From Planococcus maritimus (GTDB lineage: Bacteria > Bacillota > Bacilli > Bacillales_A > Planococcaceae), in assembly GCF_001592825.1 (NCBI RefSeq), contig NZ_LTZG01000001.1:1426001-1490000 (forward strand): a DNA stretch of 64,000 bases, given 5' to 3'. Below the pieces are notes generated by a model, which saw only the letters and a list, made by a program, of their open reading frames with translations, did not search any database and had not been told where the DNA came from. Shown piece by piece: positions 26,043-34,847 of the stretch; positions within the stretch are counted from its first letter, which is position 1, and every line of letters begins with the position of its first letter. The translations under genes were made by a program, and so were the position numbers.

Positions 26043-26423
26043 CTATTGTTCTTTATCCCGCAGTTCGCGGGAAGACTTAGGAGTTCCAAACTCTTCCGGA
26101 CGCTCTAATTTTAAAACGGCATAGGCTAGCCTGATCAATACCATAACCATCACGCCGACCCCCACAGCCAAGTAAATCATCGTAAAGCTTCGGCTCAAGT
26201 TGCCACTAGGGACGAGACCGGTATCGACTCCGGTAGGAATCAGACTGACGAAAGCGAAATAGAAAGCGTCGAACAATGGCCATCCTTCTATTTGATAATA
26301 GAACAACGTACCCGAAAGCACGATAAACGCCAAAGTCAGCAACAAGGTCCGGAACAATGGATCTTTCCCGGTCCTGAAAATAGCTGATAGTAATCGTTTC
26401 AATGTCAGTGCAAGTGAGATCAT
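26043..26423 (-). CDS. Two-helix ion-channel-like protein with divergent filter
   Basis: About 126 residues: a helix (PLFRTLLLTLAFIVLSGTLFYY), a re-entrant pore-loop region and a second helix (SFTMIYLAVGVGVMVMVLIRLAYAVL). This is the minimal 2TM potassium-channel plan seen in Bacillales small ion-channel proteins. Where a TVGYGD-type filter is expected, the sequence reads LIPTGVDTGLVP. Such a filter would not be expected to conduct K+ in the usual way. The ATG at 26423 is favoured because AAGGAG is 10 nt upstream; the ATG at 26432 is too close to it. Immediately upstream is msrA in the same direction. Confidence 0.65.
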   Translation of the reverse strand: MISLALTLKRLLSAIFRTGKDPLFRTLLLTLAFIVLSGTLFYYQIEGWPLFDAFYFAFVSLIPTGVDTGLVPSGNLSRSFTMIYLAVGVGVMVMVLIRLAYAVLKLERPEEFGTPKSSRELRDKEQ

Positions 26424-26444
26424 AAGCCCCATACTCCTTTTCTT

Positions 26445-26915
26445 CTATAAATACTTGGACAACATGGCTTGAGGAATATGGCAATAATCATCTGGGCATT
26501 TGTCTAGCCGGTCCTGATGCTCTTCTGCACTCTTGAGGTAATTTTCAAGCGGCATGACTTCGACTGCAATGCGTGCCGCATCCGCTCTTTCCTGAATGAA
26601 GGATTTCGCCGCCGTTAGATGCTCCGGGCTTTCGCTATAGACACCGGTCCTGTATTTCTCGCCGACATCTTCGCCTTGTTTATTGATGCTATAGGGATCG
26701 ATGATTTCAAAGAGATAGCCCATCAATTCCTCGACCGACACCTGCGCCGGATTGAATGTCGTTTTGACACATTCCGCATAGCCGTCGTACGCGCCTTCAA
26801 GCGTCTGCCTCATGCCATTGGCCCGCCCCGCTTCAGTGGATTCGACACCCGGCAATGTTTTGATAAATGCTTGGACGCCCCACAAGCATCCGCCTGCTAA
26901 ATAGATTGTTTCCAT
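26445..26915 (-). CDS. msrA: Peptide methionine-(S)-S-oxide reductase
   Basis: About 156 residues from the ATG at 26915 (GAGGGAG upstream). The active-site block reads YLAGGCLWGVQAFIKTLPGV; the catalytic Cys is present, with Leu for the common Phe in GCFWG. The substrate-pocket motif ending in TTFNPAQVSVEEL and the DPYSINKQGEDVGEKYRTG block are conserved. It reduces methionine-S-sulfoxide in oxidised proteins using thioredoxin. It is short against MsrA proteins of about 170-210 residues, and candidate recycling cysteines are limited to the CPDDYC region. Confidence 0.88.
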   Translation of the reverse strand: METIYLAGGCLWGVQAFIKTLPGVESTEAGRANGMRQTLEGAYDGYAECVKTTFNPAQVSVEELMGYLFEIIDPYSINKQGEDVGEKYRTGVYSESPEHLTAAKSFIQERADAARIAVEVMPLENYLKSAEEHQDRLDKCPDDYCHIPQAMLSKYL

Positions 26916-27056
26916 GATCGCTCCCTCTTCCCCGTTTTTTACTGTTTCGTCGGCTCGCGCAGTGAAGCACGGTGATCTCGATTTTCTCACGGCAAGCTTT
27001 CTATTCCAAGCCAGTTATTGGATTTCCGGCTATCACTCGGAGCTTGTCGGCACGCT

Positions 27057-27941
27057 TTACCGCGCTTGCCTTTTGACCATATCGATGAAAACTGATAAAG
27101 CCTTTGTCTGGAAATGAGAATTTGTGACAAGTGAAAATTTTCTAGGATAAGGCATGCCTTCTACATCCAGTATCGCCAGTTCCCCGTGGCGCACTTCTTT
27201 TTCGATGGCCCATTCCGATAACACACTAACCCCGGTCCCTGCTTCGATCATGGCTTTGATGGGCTGGGTGCTGCTGAATTGTATGAAAGTGGCTGGGCGA
27301 AAACGATGTTCGGCGAAGATGTTTTCTGCGGCTTCTCGTGTTCCGGACCCTTCTTCACGTAACACCCATTCCTGTTCTTGAAGTTCAGCCATCGTGACTT
27401 TTCCGCCACGGCGAACCAGTGGATGATGAACTGAAGCAAAGATAACCATTTGGTCTTCAGCAAAAAATTCTGTATGCAATTGTACATGCTCTTTGTGATG
27501 GCCTTCCACTATCCCTATATCCAATAGATGCTTGGACACCGCTTCTGCAATCGAGGCGGTATTTCCGATGGTCACTTCGACTTCAATCTGTGGAAACGCT
27601 TCTTTTAATTGGGCCAAGATACTCGGCAAAATATATTCACCGAATGTGTAGCTGGCCCCGACCGCTAGTTTCCCGGCAGCCACTGTGCTCAAATCTTCAA
27701 CTAAATGGCGCATGCGTTCATCAACCTTGGCCATTTCGATTGCATGCTGATAAACAATTTCTCCAGCTTTATTCAATCGAACGTATTTATTGGTCCTTTC
27801 CAGCAATTGAACACCTAATTCTTCTTCTAATCCTCGAATGTACTGGCTCACCGCCGGCTGGCTCATATGCAATCGTTTGGCTGCATTCGAGAAGTTTTTT
27901 TCTTCTGCCACTTTAATGAAGACTTCCAAGGCCTGATTCAT
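27057..27941 (-). CDS. LysR family transcriptional regulator
   Basis: 294 residues: N-terminal winged helix (FIKVAEEKNFSNAAKRLHMSQPAVSQYIRGLEEELG) and a two-lobed periplasmic-binding-protein-like effector domain (VGASYTFGEYILP, VTIGNTASIAEAV, EGSGTREAAE). It resembles CysL/YwfK-type regulators. AGGAGGTG lies 5 nt before the ATG. It is divergent from a YeiH family gene with a 108-bp shared region, so that gene is its probable target, and autoregulation is likely. Confidence 0.9.
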   Translation of the reverse strand: MNQALEVFIKVAEEKNFSNAAKRLHMSQPAVSQYIRGLEEELGVQLLERTNKYVRLNKAGEIVYQHAIEMAKVDERMRHLVEDLSTVAAGKLAVGASYTFGEYILPSILAQLKEAFPQIEVEVTIGNTASIAEAVSKHLLDIGIVEGHHKEHVQLHTEFFAEDQMVIFASVHHPLVRRGGKVTMAELQEQEWVLREEGSGTREAAENIFAEHRFRPATFIQFSSTQPIKAMIEAGTGVSVLSEWAIEKEVRHGELAILDVEGMPYPRKFSLVTNSHFQTKALSVFIDMVKRQAR

Positions 27942-27959
27942 TCATGCACCTCCTAAATA

Positions 27960-27985
27960 AATGATAATAATTATTACTTATCATT
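27960..27985. promoter_or_regulatory. Palindromic operator with Fur-box match between lysR and yeiH
   Basis: AATGATAA (27960-27967) and TTATCATT (27978-27985) form an inverted repeat with a 10-nt spacer, a plausible LysR site. Overlapping it, 27962-27976 reads TGATAATAATTATTA, 13 of 14 defined positions of the Bacillus Fur 7-1-7 box TGATAATNATTATCA. Confidence 0.5.
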
Positions 27986-28049
27986 AGATTATTTTATATT
28001 TATTATACTTATAGATATGGCGCCCGTACAATAAAATTGAGGTGTTTAT

Positions 28050-29066
28050 ATGTCAGCAAACAATCGGTTTTTCAGCTCTTTGCCAGGTAACGCCTGGTTC
28101 AAGGGCATTGTATTCACATTTTTTATCGCATTTTTAGGATATTTGCTTGCACTGGTCCCGGGATTCAATTTCATCGGGCAATTGGCGTGCGCCATCATCA
28201 TCGCAGTGGCTTACCGGCAATTGTTCGGCTATCCGGAAAGTTTGCGAAGCGGCATCGCTTTTTCTTCCAAACGGCTCCTGCGGGCAGCCATTATCCTGTA
28301 CGGCCTGAAGCTCAACGTCCATATCATTTTAGAGGATGGGCTTGGCCTATTGGCAAGAGATGCAGCTGTCGTGCTTGTGGCGATTTTTGGGATCTTGTTG
28401 TTGGCCAAGCTTTTCAAGGCCGACCGCAACATTTCCTTACTCCTTGGGGTAGGGACCGGCATTTGCGGCGCGGCTGCCATTGCGGCTGTAGCCCCGATCA
28501 TTAAAGCAAAAGACGAAGATACCGCAATCGGTGTTGGAATCATCGCCCTTATGGGGACCGTGTTTGCCATCGCTTATACCGTTTTGCGCCCGTTCTTGCC
28601 GATCGGAGACATCGAATACGGCATGTGGGCGGGCATGAGCTTGCATGAAGTCGCACATGTAGCCCTTGCCGGCGCACCAGCTGGGGAAGAGGGCCTTGCG
28701 ATGGCTTTGCTTGCCAAATTGGGTCGTGTGTTTTTATTGATCCCGGTCTGCTTTATCTTCATCTGGATCATGAAGCGCAAAGCACCTGCTGGAGATGTCT
28801 CCGGCAAAGTGGAATTCCCTTGGTTTCTCCTTGGGTTCATGGGCATGAGCCTCATCGGCAGTTATGTATTGGGGCCAATCATCCCGGTATCTGAAGCCGC
28901 GATGGATTTCGTCTCGATTCTTACCACATGGCTTTTGACGGCTGCGATGGTCGGTTTGGGCTTGAATGTGAGCTTAAAAGACGTAAAAGAACGCGCATTG
29001 CTCCCTTTAGCCGTCATGACGATTGTCTCGCTCTCCATTTCTATCCTTACTTTCTTTACGCTATAA
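28050..29066 (+). CDS. YeiH family putative sulfate/organic anion exporter (UPF0324)
   Basis: 338 residues, about ten hydrophobic helices. Family blocks are visible: LAIILYGLKLN-like (AAIILYGLKLNVHII), GVGTGICGAAAIAAVAPI, GMWAGMSLHEVAHVALAG, LTAAMVGLGLNVSLK. The YeiH/UPF0324 family is annotated as putative sulfate or sulfonate exporters and is commonly paired with a divergent LysR regulator, as here. GAGGTG precedes the ATG. The transported ion is not proven in the family. Confidence 0.88.
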   Translation: MSANNRFFSSLPGNAWFKGIVFTFFIAFLGYLLALVPGFNFIGQLACAIIIAVAYRQLFGYPESLRSGIAFSSKRLLRAAIILYGLKLNVHIILEDGLGLLARDAAVVLVAIFGILLLAKLFKADRNISLLLGVGTGICGAAAIAAVAPIIKAKDEDTAIGVGIIALMGTVFAIAYTVLRPFLPIGDIEYGMWAGMSLHEVAHVALAGAPAGEEGLAMALLAKLGRVFLLIPVCFIFIWIMKRKAPAGDVSGKVEFPWFLLGFMGMSLIGSYVLGPIIPVSEAAMDFVSILTTWLLTAAMVGLGLNVSLKDVKERALLPLAVMTIVSLSISILTFFTL

Positions 29067-29112
29067 GCGGGTGCTGCGGCACACAATCTGCGAAGATTGA
29101 TCCATATCCAAG

Positions 29113-29153
29113 AAAAAGGGGCAATGGCTATTACGCCATTGCCCCTTTTTTTT
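29113..29153. terminator. Bidirectional terminator
   Basis: AAAAAGGGGCAATGG/CCATTGCCCCTTTTT perfect 15-bp stem between convergent yeiH-like and metal-ABC genes. Confidence 0.95.
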
Positions 29154-29176
29154 CATGCAATAGGATAGACGCACGC

Positions 29177-30139
29177 TCAGTTTGTCAGTCCTTCTAGAAT
29201 GGTGTCGATATTCCATTGCATCATCTTCAGGTAAGTATCGCCGTCTTCACCAGGCTTTCCGATAGAATCGGTAAAGACCTTGCCTTTGATGTCAACGCCG
29301 GTCTCTCTTGCCACCATATCCATGCTGCGCGGGTCGATACTTGTTTCCAGGAACAAGCCTTCAATATTCTGCTCTTCAATAATGTCCAGCACGCGCGTAA
29401 TTTGGTTCGGCGTTCCTTGGTTTTCCTGATTGATCTCCCAAATGTATTCAGCTTGGAAGTCATAAGCTTTACTGAAATACTTGAACGCCCCTTCACTTGT
29501 CACGAATACGCGCTCGTCTTGTGGAATTTTGCTGTATTGGTCAATGGCTTCTTGATGAAGCTCTTCCAATTGGCTGATGTAGGCTTCCGCATTTTGCTCG
29601 TAAACGTCTTGATGCTCCGGATCGATTTCAATAAAGGCATCGCGCGCATTTTCGGCATACTGAATGCCGTTCTGTATATCCAGCCAAGCGTGCGGGTCTT
29701 CTTCGCCCTCTTTGCCTTCCGTCGTCAAATACATCGGCTCTACTCCTTCACTTAATCGGAAGACAGGGGCCGATTCCCCGGATTTTCCGGAAGTGTCCAA
29801 TAATTTTTCAAACCATGAGTTGCCGGCTTCCAAGTTCAAACCGTTGTAAAACACCAAATCGGCATCCGTTGTTTTCTGTAAATCCTGAGGCAAAGGCTCG
29901 TATTCGTGCGGATTGGAGCCAATCGGTGCCAGGCTATGGATCTCTATCCGGTCACCGCCGATATTTTTCACGATATCGTAGAGGATGGAATAAGTCGTCA
30001 CCACTTCCAATGTATCTTCGCCTCCATCAGCAGAAGCGTCTTGCTCTTCATTCCCGGTACATCCAGCCAAAAGCGCGAGTAGCAAAAGAAATGCTATCGA
30101 CGCCCCTATCCTATTTTTCGTCTTCACTATTTTTTCCAT
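29177..30139 (-). CDS. Metal ABC transporter substrate-binding lipoprotein, manganese type
   Basis: About 320 residues; the third of three consecutive ATGs (30139) fits the AAGGAG spacing. Lipobox LALLAGC. Cluster 9 (ZnuA/PsaA) fold with metal ligands in PHEYEP (His), DPHAWLD (His), VTSEGAFKYFSKAYD (Glu) and VFTDSIG (Asp). A Glu at the third ligand and no His-rich loop point to Mn rather than Zn, as in PsaA/MntA. It is last of a three-gene minus-strand operon, with the permease 15 bp upstream. An MntR-like box lies before the operon. Confidence 0.88.
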   Translation of the reverse strand: MEKIVKTKNRIGASIAFLLLLALLAGCTGNEEQDASADGGEDTLEVVTTYSILYDIVKNIGGDRIEIHSLAPIGSNPHEYEPLPQDLQKTTDADLVFYNGLNLEAGNSWFEKLLDTSGKSGESAPVFRLSEGVEPMYLTTEGKEGEEDPHAWLDIQNGIQYAENARDAFIEIDPEHQDVYEQNAEAYISQLEELHQEAIDQYSKIPQDERVFVTSEGAFKYFSKAYDFQAEYIWEINQENQGTPNQITRVLDIIEEQNIEGLFLETSIDPRSMDMVARETGVDIKGKVFTDSIGKPGEDGDTYLKMMQWNIDTILEGLTN

Positions 30140-30154
30140 CATCATTCTCCTTTT

Positions 30155-31018
30155 CTATAGCTTCGCCAGTTCTGATTGCTTTTTCTTGCTGTTTATTTTT
30201 TTCCAAAGCAAGCCGTGCTTCGGAGAAAAGACAAACGCGATGATAAACAACGCGGTCGCTGCCAATACTATGGTTGCCCCAGAGGCCAAATTATACGTGT
30301 AGCTAAAGTACAAGCCGATCACTGCTGACACTGCCCCTATAGTGGATGCCAAGAACACCATGGTGGAAAGCCGGTCTGTCAGAAGATACGCCGTCGCGGC
30401 AGGCGTGATCAGCATAGCCACTACCAAAACGATTCCTACCGTTTGAAGAGAAGCGACCGTGACCATCGTCAGCAAGGCCATCAAGAAATAATGGATGAGC
30501 CGAACCGGCAATCCGTAGACGCTGGCCATCACCGAGTCGAAAGACGTCACCAACAATTCTTTATAGAACAAATAAATGGAGCCCAGCACGACCAGCCCGA
30601 TCACCAGCGTGATCCACATATCGGATGGGCGCACGGCTAAGACATTGCCAAATAAGATGTGGTAGAGGTCCGTGCTGCTTTCTAGCACTGTAATGAGGAT
30701 GACCCCCATCGCAAATGCCGCTGTAAACATAATCCCAATGGACGTATCTTGTTTGATCCGACTGTTTTGGCTCACAAATCCAATCGCCATCGCCGTCAAT
30801 ACGCCCGTAAATACCGCCCCAAAGAAAAAATTGATGCCCAGCGCGTATGAAATCGCCACACCCGGAAGCACCGCATGGGAAATGGCATCCCCCATCAGCG
30901 CCATGCCTCTTAAGATAATGAAACAGCCAATAGCACCGCAAATGATGCCGACCATTACAGAAGTAAGCAAGGCTTTTTGCAAAAAGTCATATTGCATAAT
31001 CCCTTCGATAAATGCCAT
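30155..31018 (-). CDS. Metal ABC transporter permease
   Basis: 287 residues with about eight or nine membrane helices, typical of ABC-3 family permeases (MntC/ZnuB/PsaC). Recognisable segments are GMALMGDAISHAVLPGVAISYALG and the coupling-loop region SFDSVMASVYGLPVRLIHY. GGGGGTGAG precedes the ATG, which follows the ATPase stop by one base. It forms the transmembrane channel for the binding protein at 29177 and the ATPase at 31020. Confidence 0.88.
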   Translation of the reverse strand: MAFIEGIMQYDFLQKALLTSVMVGIICGAIGCFIILRGMALMGDAISHAVLPGVAISYALGINFFFGAVFTGVLTAMAIGFVSQNSRIKQDTSIGIMFTAAFAMGVILITVLESSTDLYHILFGNVLAVRPSDMWITLVIGLVVLGSIYLFYKELLVTSFDSVMASVYGLPVRLIHYFLMALLTMVTVASLQTVGIVLVVAMLITPAATAYLLTDRLSTMVFLASTIGAVSAVIGLYFSYTYNLASGATIVLAATALFIIAFVFSPKHGLLWKKINSKKKQSELAKL

Positions 31019-31019
31019 A

Positions 31020-31760
31020 TCAGCTCACCCCCGCTTCAAACAAGAAAGCCAATTCGCTTTCATACGCTTTGCGCATAACTTCAGGGCGCAAGACTTCAGC
31101 CGGACGCCCGAACTGTACGAGTTGTTTATTTAATAGCAGCAATTCATCAAAGTATTCCTTGGCTTTGCTCAAATCGTGATGGACCACGACGACGGTCTTG
31201 CCCTCGTCCCGCAAATCTTTCAATAGCTTCACAATCATTTCCTCACTCGCGATGTCAATTCCGACAAAAGGTTCGTCCAGGAAAAACAAGTCCGCTTTTT
31301 GAGCCAATGCCCGTGCGAGAAAAACCCGTTGCTGCTGGCCCCCGGACAACTCCCCGATCTGCCGGTTCGCGTACTGCGCCAAACCGACTTTCTCTAAGCA
31401 TTCCAGTGCCCAAGCCTTGTCGCTTTTCTTTGGCCGCTTGAATATTCCTAAAGACGGATAGGTCCCGATTAACACCGCATCCATCACGTGAATCGGAAAA
31501 TCCCAATCGTATTGGTTTCGCTGAGGAACATAGGCAATGCGATTGCGATTTTCCTTTAAGCTCCCGCCCAATATGTTGATCGAACCCGAATCAACAGAGA
31601 TCAAGTTCAGTATCGCTTTCAGTAAAGTGGATTTGCCAGCTCCATTTGGGCCAATAATCCCTAATATATTTCCCTTGCCGAGCGTTAAGTCAATGGCCTC
31701 GATCGCGGACCGGCCATGATAGGACACCGTTACATTTTCTATTTTAAGTGCATGGGTCAT
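31020..31760 (-). CDS. Metal ABC transporter ATP-binding protein
   Basis: 246 residues with a complete nucleotide-binding domain: Walker A GPNGAGKST, Q-loop VPQRNQYDW, signature LSGGQQQR, Walker B LFFLDEPF, switch His in VVHHDL. It belongs to the ZnuC/MntB/PsaB group. It is the first gene of the operon; a near-perfect MntR operator lies 31 bp upstream, so repression by manganese is expected. Confidence 0.9.
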   Translation of the reverse strand: MTHALKIENVTVSYHGRSAIEAIDLTLGKGNILGIIGPNGAGKSTLLKAILNLISVDSGSINILGGSLKENRNRIAYVPQRNQYDWDFPIHVMDAVLIGTYPSLGIFKRPKKSDKAWALECLEKVGLAQYANRQIGELSGGQQQRVFLARALAQKADLFFLDEPFVGIDIASEEMIVKLLKDLRDEGKTVVVVHHDLSKAKEYFDELLLLNKQLVQFGRPAEVLRPEVMRKAYESELAFLFEAGVS

Positions 31761-31790
31761 GTCCCCACCCTCTTTCCTAATGTGAATATT

Positions 31791-31806
31791 GTTTCCTCAA
31801 GGAAAC
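31791..31806. promoter_or_regulatory. MntR-like operator
   Basis: GTTTCCTCAAGGAAAC, a perfect 16-bp palindrome close to the B. subtilis MntR boxes of the TTTGCCTTNAGGNAAA type. It lies directly before the manganese-type ABC operon. Confidence 0.65.
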
Positions 31807-32240
31807 TTTAATCCATCTTAATCCTTTTTGCGTGAAAAGTAAAATAAATAATGAATTTTTTCTGTCGAAACTGTCCTAATCGCTTTTTTTAGCTTGAAAA
31901 TTGGAAAATAACGCTGATTTTGCTCAGTAATTGTGATGTTTATTGATTTGCACTCATTATCTTCTACTATTAAAAACGCCCATTCAAAAAAACTGAATAT
32001 TTTGTTCTTCTGGTTCAATTCATTTATTTGGCTCCACGCTCTCTCTTTACAGCTGGCAAATGCCATACATATGCCTATAAAAAATAAAAAGAGTCGCCCT
32101 GCTGTTTTTTACGGACGTCCTAAATTCACAATTTCGGACATCAAAAAACACATAGTCCAACCCATTTGTTCAGAATAGTTAAAAAGTTATGATGTTGTTA
32201 CCGAGTTACGATGCCGGTAAGACGAAAAGGAGTGAATTTG
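31807..32240. other. AT-rich intergenic region
   Basis: About 430 bp between the divergent Mn-ABC operon and the M4 protease gene. Open frames of up to 82 codons exist on both strands, but none has a ribosome site or recognisable sequence. The right end must hold the protease promoter; no confident -35/-10 pair was assigned. No riboswitch or strong hairpin was seen. Confidence 0.5.
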
Positions 32241-33899
32241 ATGAGTAAAAAGAAATTACTAACTTTAAGTTTGGCAGCATCACTAGCATTATCCGCAACA
32301 GCTGTTTCGGCTGATACACTATCCGGACAAACGACGGAAAACGTCCATGTCAATAAAGACACGAAGACGCCAGATTTCATTTCCGGAAAACTGACCGAAC
32401 CATCCGATAAAGCAGCCAAAGAGATCGTCTTTACATATTTGGAAGAAAACGAAGACACATTTAAGATTGATAAAAAAGACCTTTCTAGCTTTAAAGTGAT
32501 CAGCCAGGAAAAAGATGAACTTGGTTTCACCAAAGTGAAGCTGCAACAGAAATTCAAAGGCGTGCCTGTTTTCGGCTCTGTCATCAATGCACATGTTGAC
32601 CAAAACGGCGTGTTGACTTCCGTATCCGGCAACTTGGCACCTGAACTATACGATAAGCAGTCCTTGAAAAAAGGCGCTACCGTGAAAGCGAGTGCAGCGG
32701 TCGAAAAAGCGGCGGCGGATTTGAAAGAAAAAATCGGCAGCACACCGGAACTTGAAGCTGAAGTGACACCGGAATTGGTCATCTATTCCAAAGACGGGCA
32801 AGCGCATTTTGCCTACAGTGCAGAATTCGAATTCCTCTACCCAGAACCGGGGAATTATCAATACTTTGTCGACGCGAAGACCGGCGACGTTCTGGATTCC
32901 TTTAACCAAATCCATGAAGCGAAACCATCCGGCGGCGGTGCTAGTTTAACTGGCAATGATTCGACTGCGACTGGCAAAGGCGTACTGGGCGATACAAAAA
33001 CTTTCAATACTTTAGTGAACAATAACGGATCCTATTTGGTTGACCGGACACGCGGCAGCGGCATCTTCACTTATGATGCGAAAAACCGGACGCGTACGCC
33101 GGGCACGCTGTGGCTTGACAGCGACAATGTTTATAACGCGGCTTATGACGGGGCGGCGGTCGATGCTCATGCCTACGCTGGCCAGACCTACGATTATTTC
33201 CAGGACGTCCACAGCCGCAATAGCTATGACGGCAACGGGGCGGAGCTGATCTCGACTGTCCATTACGGCCGCAGCTACAATAATGCATTCTGGAGCGGGT
33301 CCCAAATGGTCTACGGGGATGGGGACGGCACTACATTCGTGCCACTATCAGGAGCGCTTGATGTCATTGCGCACGAATTAACACACGCTGTGACGGATAC
33401 TTCCGCCGACTTGATCTACCAGAACGAGTCAGGTGCAATCAACGAGTCGATGTCCGATATCTTCGGAACGCTTGTCGAACACCATTTCAACAACAAGCCA
33501 GACTGGCAAGTAGGCGAAGACATCTATACGCCGAACGTGGCGGGAGATGCTTTGCGCTCGATGGAAGACCCGACTTTGAGCGGAGATCCAGATCATTATT
33601 CGAAACGCTACACAGGAACGGGTGATTATGGCGGCGTCCACATCAACTCGGGTATCAGCAATAAAGCCGCATTCCTGCTCGCGAATGGCGGGACGCATTA
33701 CGGCGTGACAGTCGCTGGCATCGGCAATGACAAAACCGGCGATATCTATTACCGCACACTTACGCAATACTTGACGCCAAACTCAAACTATAGCCATTTC
33801 CGCGTCTCCACCATCCAAGCGGCAACGGACTTGTACGGGGCATCAAGTGCTGAAGTGGCCAGCGTGAAAGCAGCATTCTCCGCCGTTGGAGTGAATTAA
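32241..33899 (+). CDS. M4 family metallopeptidase (bacillolysin/neutral protease)
   Basis: About 552 residues from the ATG at 32241 (AAGGAG 8 nt upstream). Signal peptide to about ATAVSA; FTP and PepSY-type propeptide ([37 protein letters not shown]); then the thermolysin-like catalytic domain with [12 protein letters not shown] (HExxH) and [12 protein letters not shown] (third zinc ligand Glu), plus [15 protein letters not shown]. It is secreted as a zymogen that removes its own propeptide and degrades extracellular protein. Single gene with its own terminator. Confidence 0.95.
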   Translation: MSKKKLLTLSLAASLALSATAVSADTLSGQTTENVHVNKDTKTPDFISGKLTEPSDKAAKEIVFTYLEENEDTFKIDKKDLSSFKVISQEKDELGFTKVKLQQKFKGVPVFGSVINAHVDQNGVLTSVSGNLAPELYDKQSLKKGATVKASAAVEKAAADLKEKIGSTPELEAEVTPELVIYSKDGQAHFAYSAEFEFLYPEPGNYQYFVDAKTGDVLDSFNQIHEAKPSGGGASLTGNDSTATGKGVLGDTKTFNTLVNNNGSYLVDRTRGSGIFTYDAKNRTRTPGTLWLDSDNVYNAAYDGAAVDAHAYAGQTYDYFQDVHSRNSYDGNGAELISTVHYGRSYNNAFWSGSQMVYGDGDGTTFVPLSGALDVIAHELTHAVTDTSADLIYQNESGAINESMSDIFGTLVEHHFNNKPDWQVGEDIYTPNVAGDALRSMEDPTLSGDPDHYSKRYTGTGDYGGVHINSGISNKAAFLLANGGTHYGVTVAGIGNDKTGDIYYRTLTQYLTPNSNYSHFRVSTIQAATDLYGASSAEVASVKAAFSAVGVN

Positions 33900-33950
33900 T
33901 CAAGTTCAAGGACATCAATTAAGCTATGTGAATTTATACACCAAAATGTA

Positions 33951-33996
33951 AAAGAGGGAAGACGCGCTGTTGAAACAGCCGCTCTTCCCTCTTTTT
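33951..33996 (+). terminator. Terminator of the M4 protease gene
   Basis: GAGGGAAGA/TCTTCCCTC arms with an inner CTGTT/AACAG pair, then TTTTTT. Confidence 0.9.
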
Positions 33997-34151
33997 TCTA
34001 TATTTTGCTGCATTGTTGCATAACACCGCTGTTTATTATCCGTTGTGACGCGTGATCAGCAAGGCACGAAAAAAAACTATATTATTTTTTAGCAATTCTG
34101 TATATTTAAAACAGAGATTATTTACCAACTAATTACATAGAGGTGAACATA

Positions 34152-34847
34152 TTGAATCAATCCATTGAGTGCCGCAAGCTAGTTAAAGCCTTCCGCGGAG
34201 ACGGTGTGGAGACGCACGCATTAAAAAATGTCGACATTGTCCTAGAAGGCGGAAAATTCATTTCCCTTATCGGCCCATCCGGTTCTGGAAAGTCTACTTT
34301 GCTCAGTCTAATGGGAACGCTCGATGAGCCGACATCAGGAGAGCTATTGCACGGTGGACAGCCGGTTAGCCGACTCAACAGCAGACAATTGGCCGATTTT
34401 CGCTTTGAGACGATCGGCTTTATCTTTCAGCAATTCCATTTGATCCCGACCTTGACTGCACTTGAAAACATCATGGCGCCATTGTTCGGACGCAAAGTAA
34501 GCTATGACAAAAAAGAGCGTGCGTTAAAATTGCTGGAATTGGTCGGGCTATCCGACAAAGCGAATGCCCTCCCTTCTCAGCTGTCAGGCGGGCAACAGCA
34601 GCGAATCGCCATTGCCCGTGCGCTGGTCCATGAACCGAAATGGCTGCTGGCGGACGAACCGACTGGCAACCTCGACTCTGAAACGGGGGAAGTTATTTTC
34701 CAGCTGCTTCAGCGTTTAAATCAAGAGAAAGGATGCGGCGTTTTATTTGTGACGCATGACCCGCAGTTGGCCGACCGGGCCGACCGGAAAATCGAGATGC
34801 GTGACGGCGAAATTATCGAAGACTCGCAGGCACGTCATTATGCTTAA
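34152..34847 (+). CDS. ABC transporter ATP-binding protein (MacB/LolD type)
   Basis: 231 residues from a TTG at 34152 with AGAGGTGA upstream; a GTG at 34143 overlaps that ribosome site and is less likely. Complete ATPase: Walker [11 protein letters not shown]-loop [10 protein letters not shown], signature LSGGQQQR, Walker [14 protein letters not shown]-loop, H-loop THD. It belongs to the LolD/MacB-N/FtsE-like group that serves FtsX-family permeases as mechanotransmission machines. The next gene overlaps it by 8 bp and encodes such a permease fused to a peptidase. Confidence 0.92.
   Translation: MNQSIECRKLVKAFRGDGVETHALKNVDIVLEGGKFISLIGPSGSGKSTLLSLMGTLDEPTSGELLHGGQPVSRLNSRQLADFRFETIGFIFQQFHLIPTLTALENIMAPLFGRKVSYDKKERALKLLELVGLSDKANALPSQLSGGQQQRIAIARALVHEPKWLLADEPTGNLDSETGEVIFQLLQRLNQEKGCGVLFVTHDPQLADRADRKIEMRDGEIIEDSQARHYA

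Noticed and set aside
31818-32178. Two small open frames on opposite strands before the M4 protease
   Set aside because: No ribosome sites, unnatural composition and no recognisable motif.
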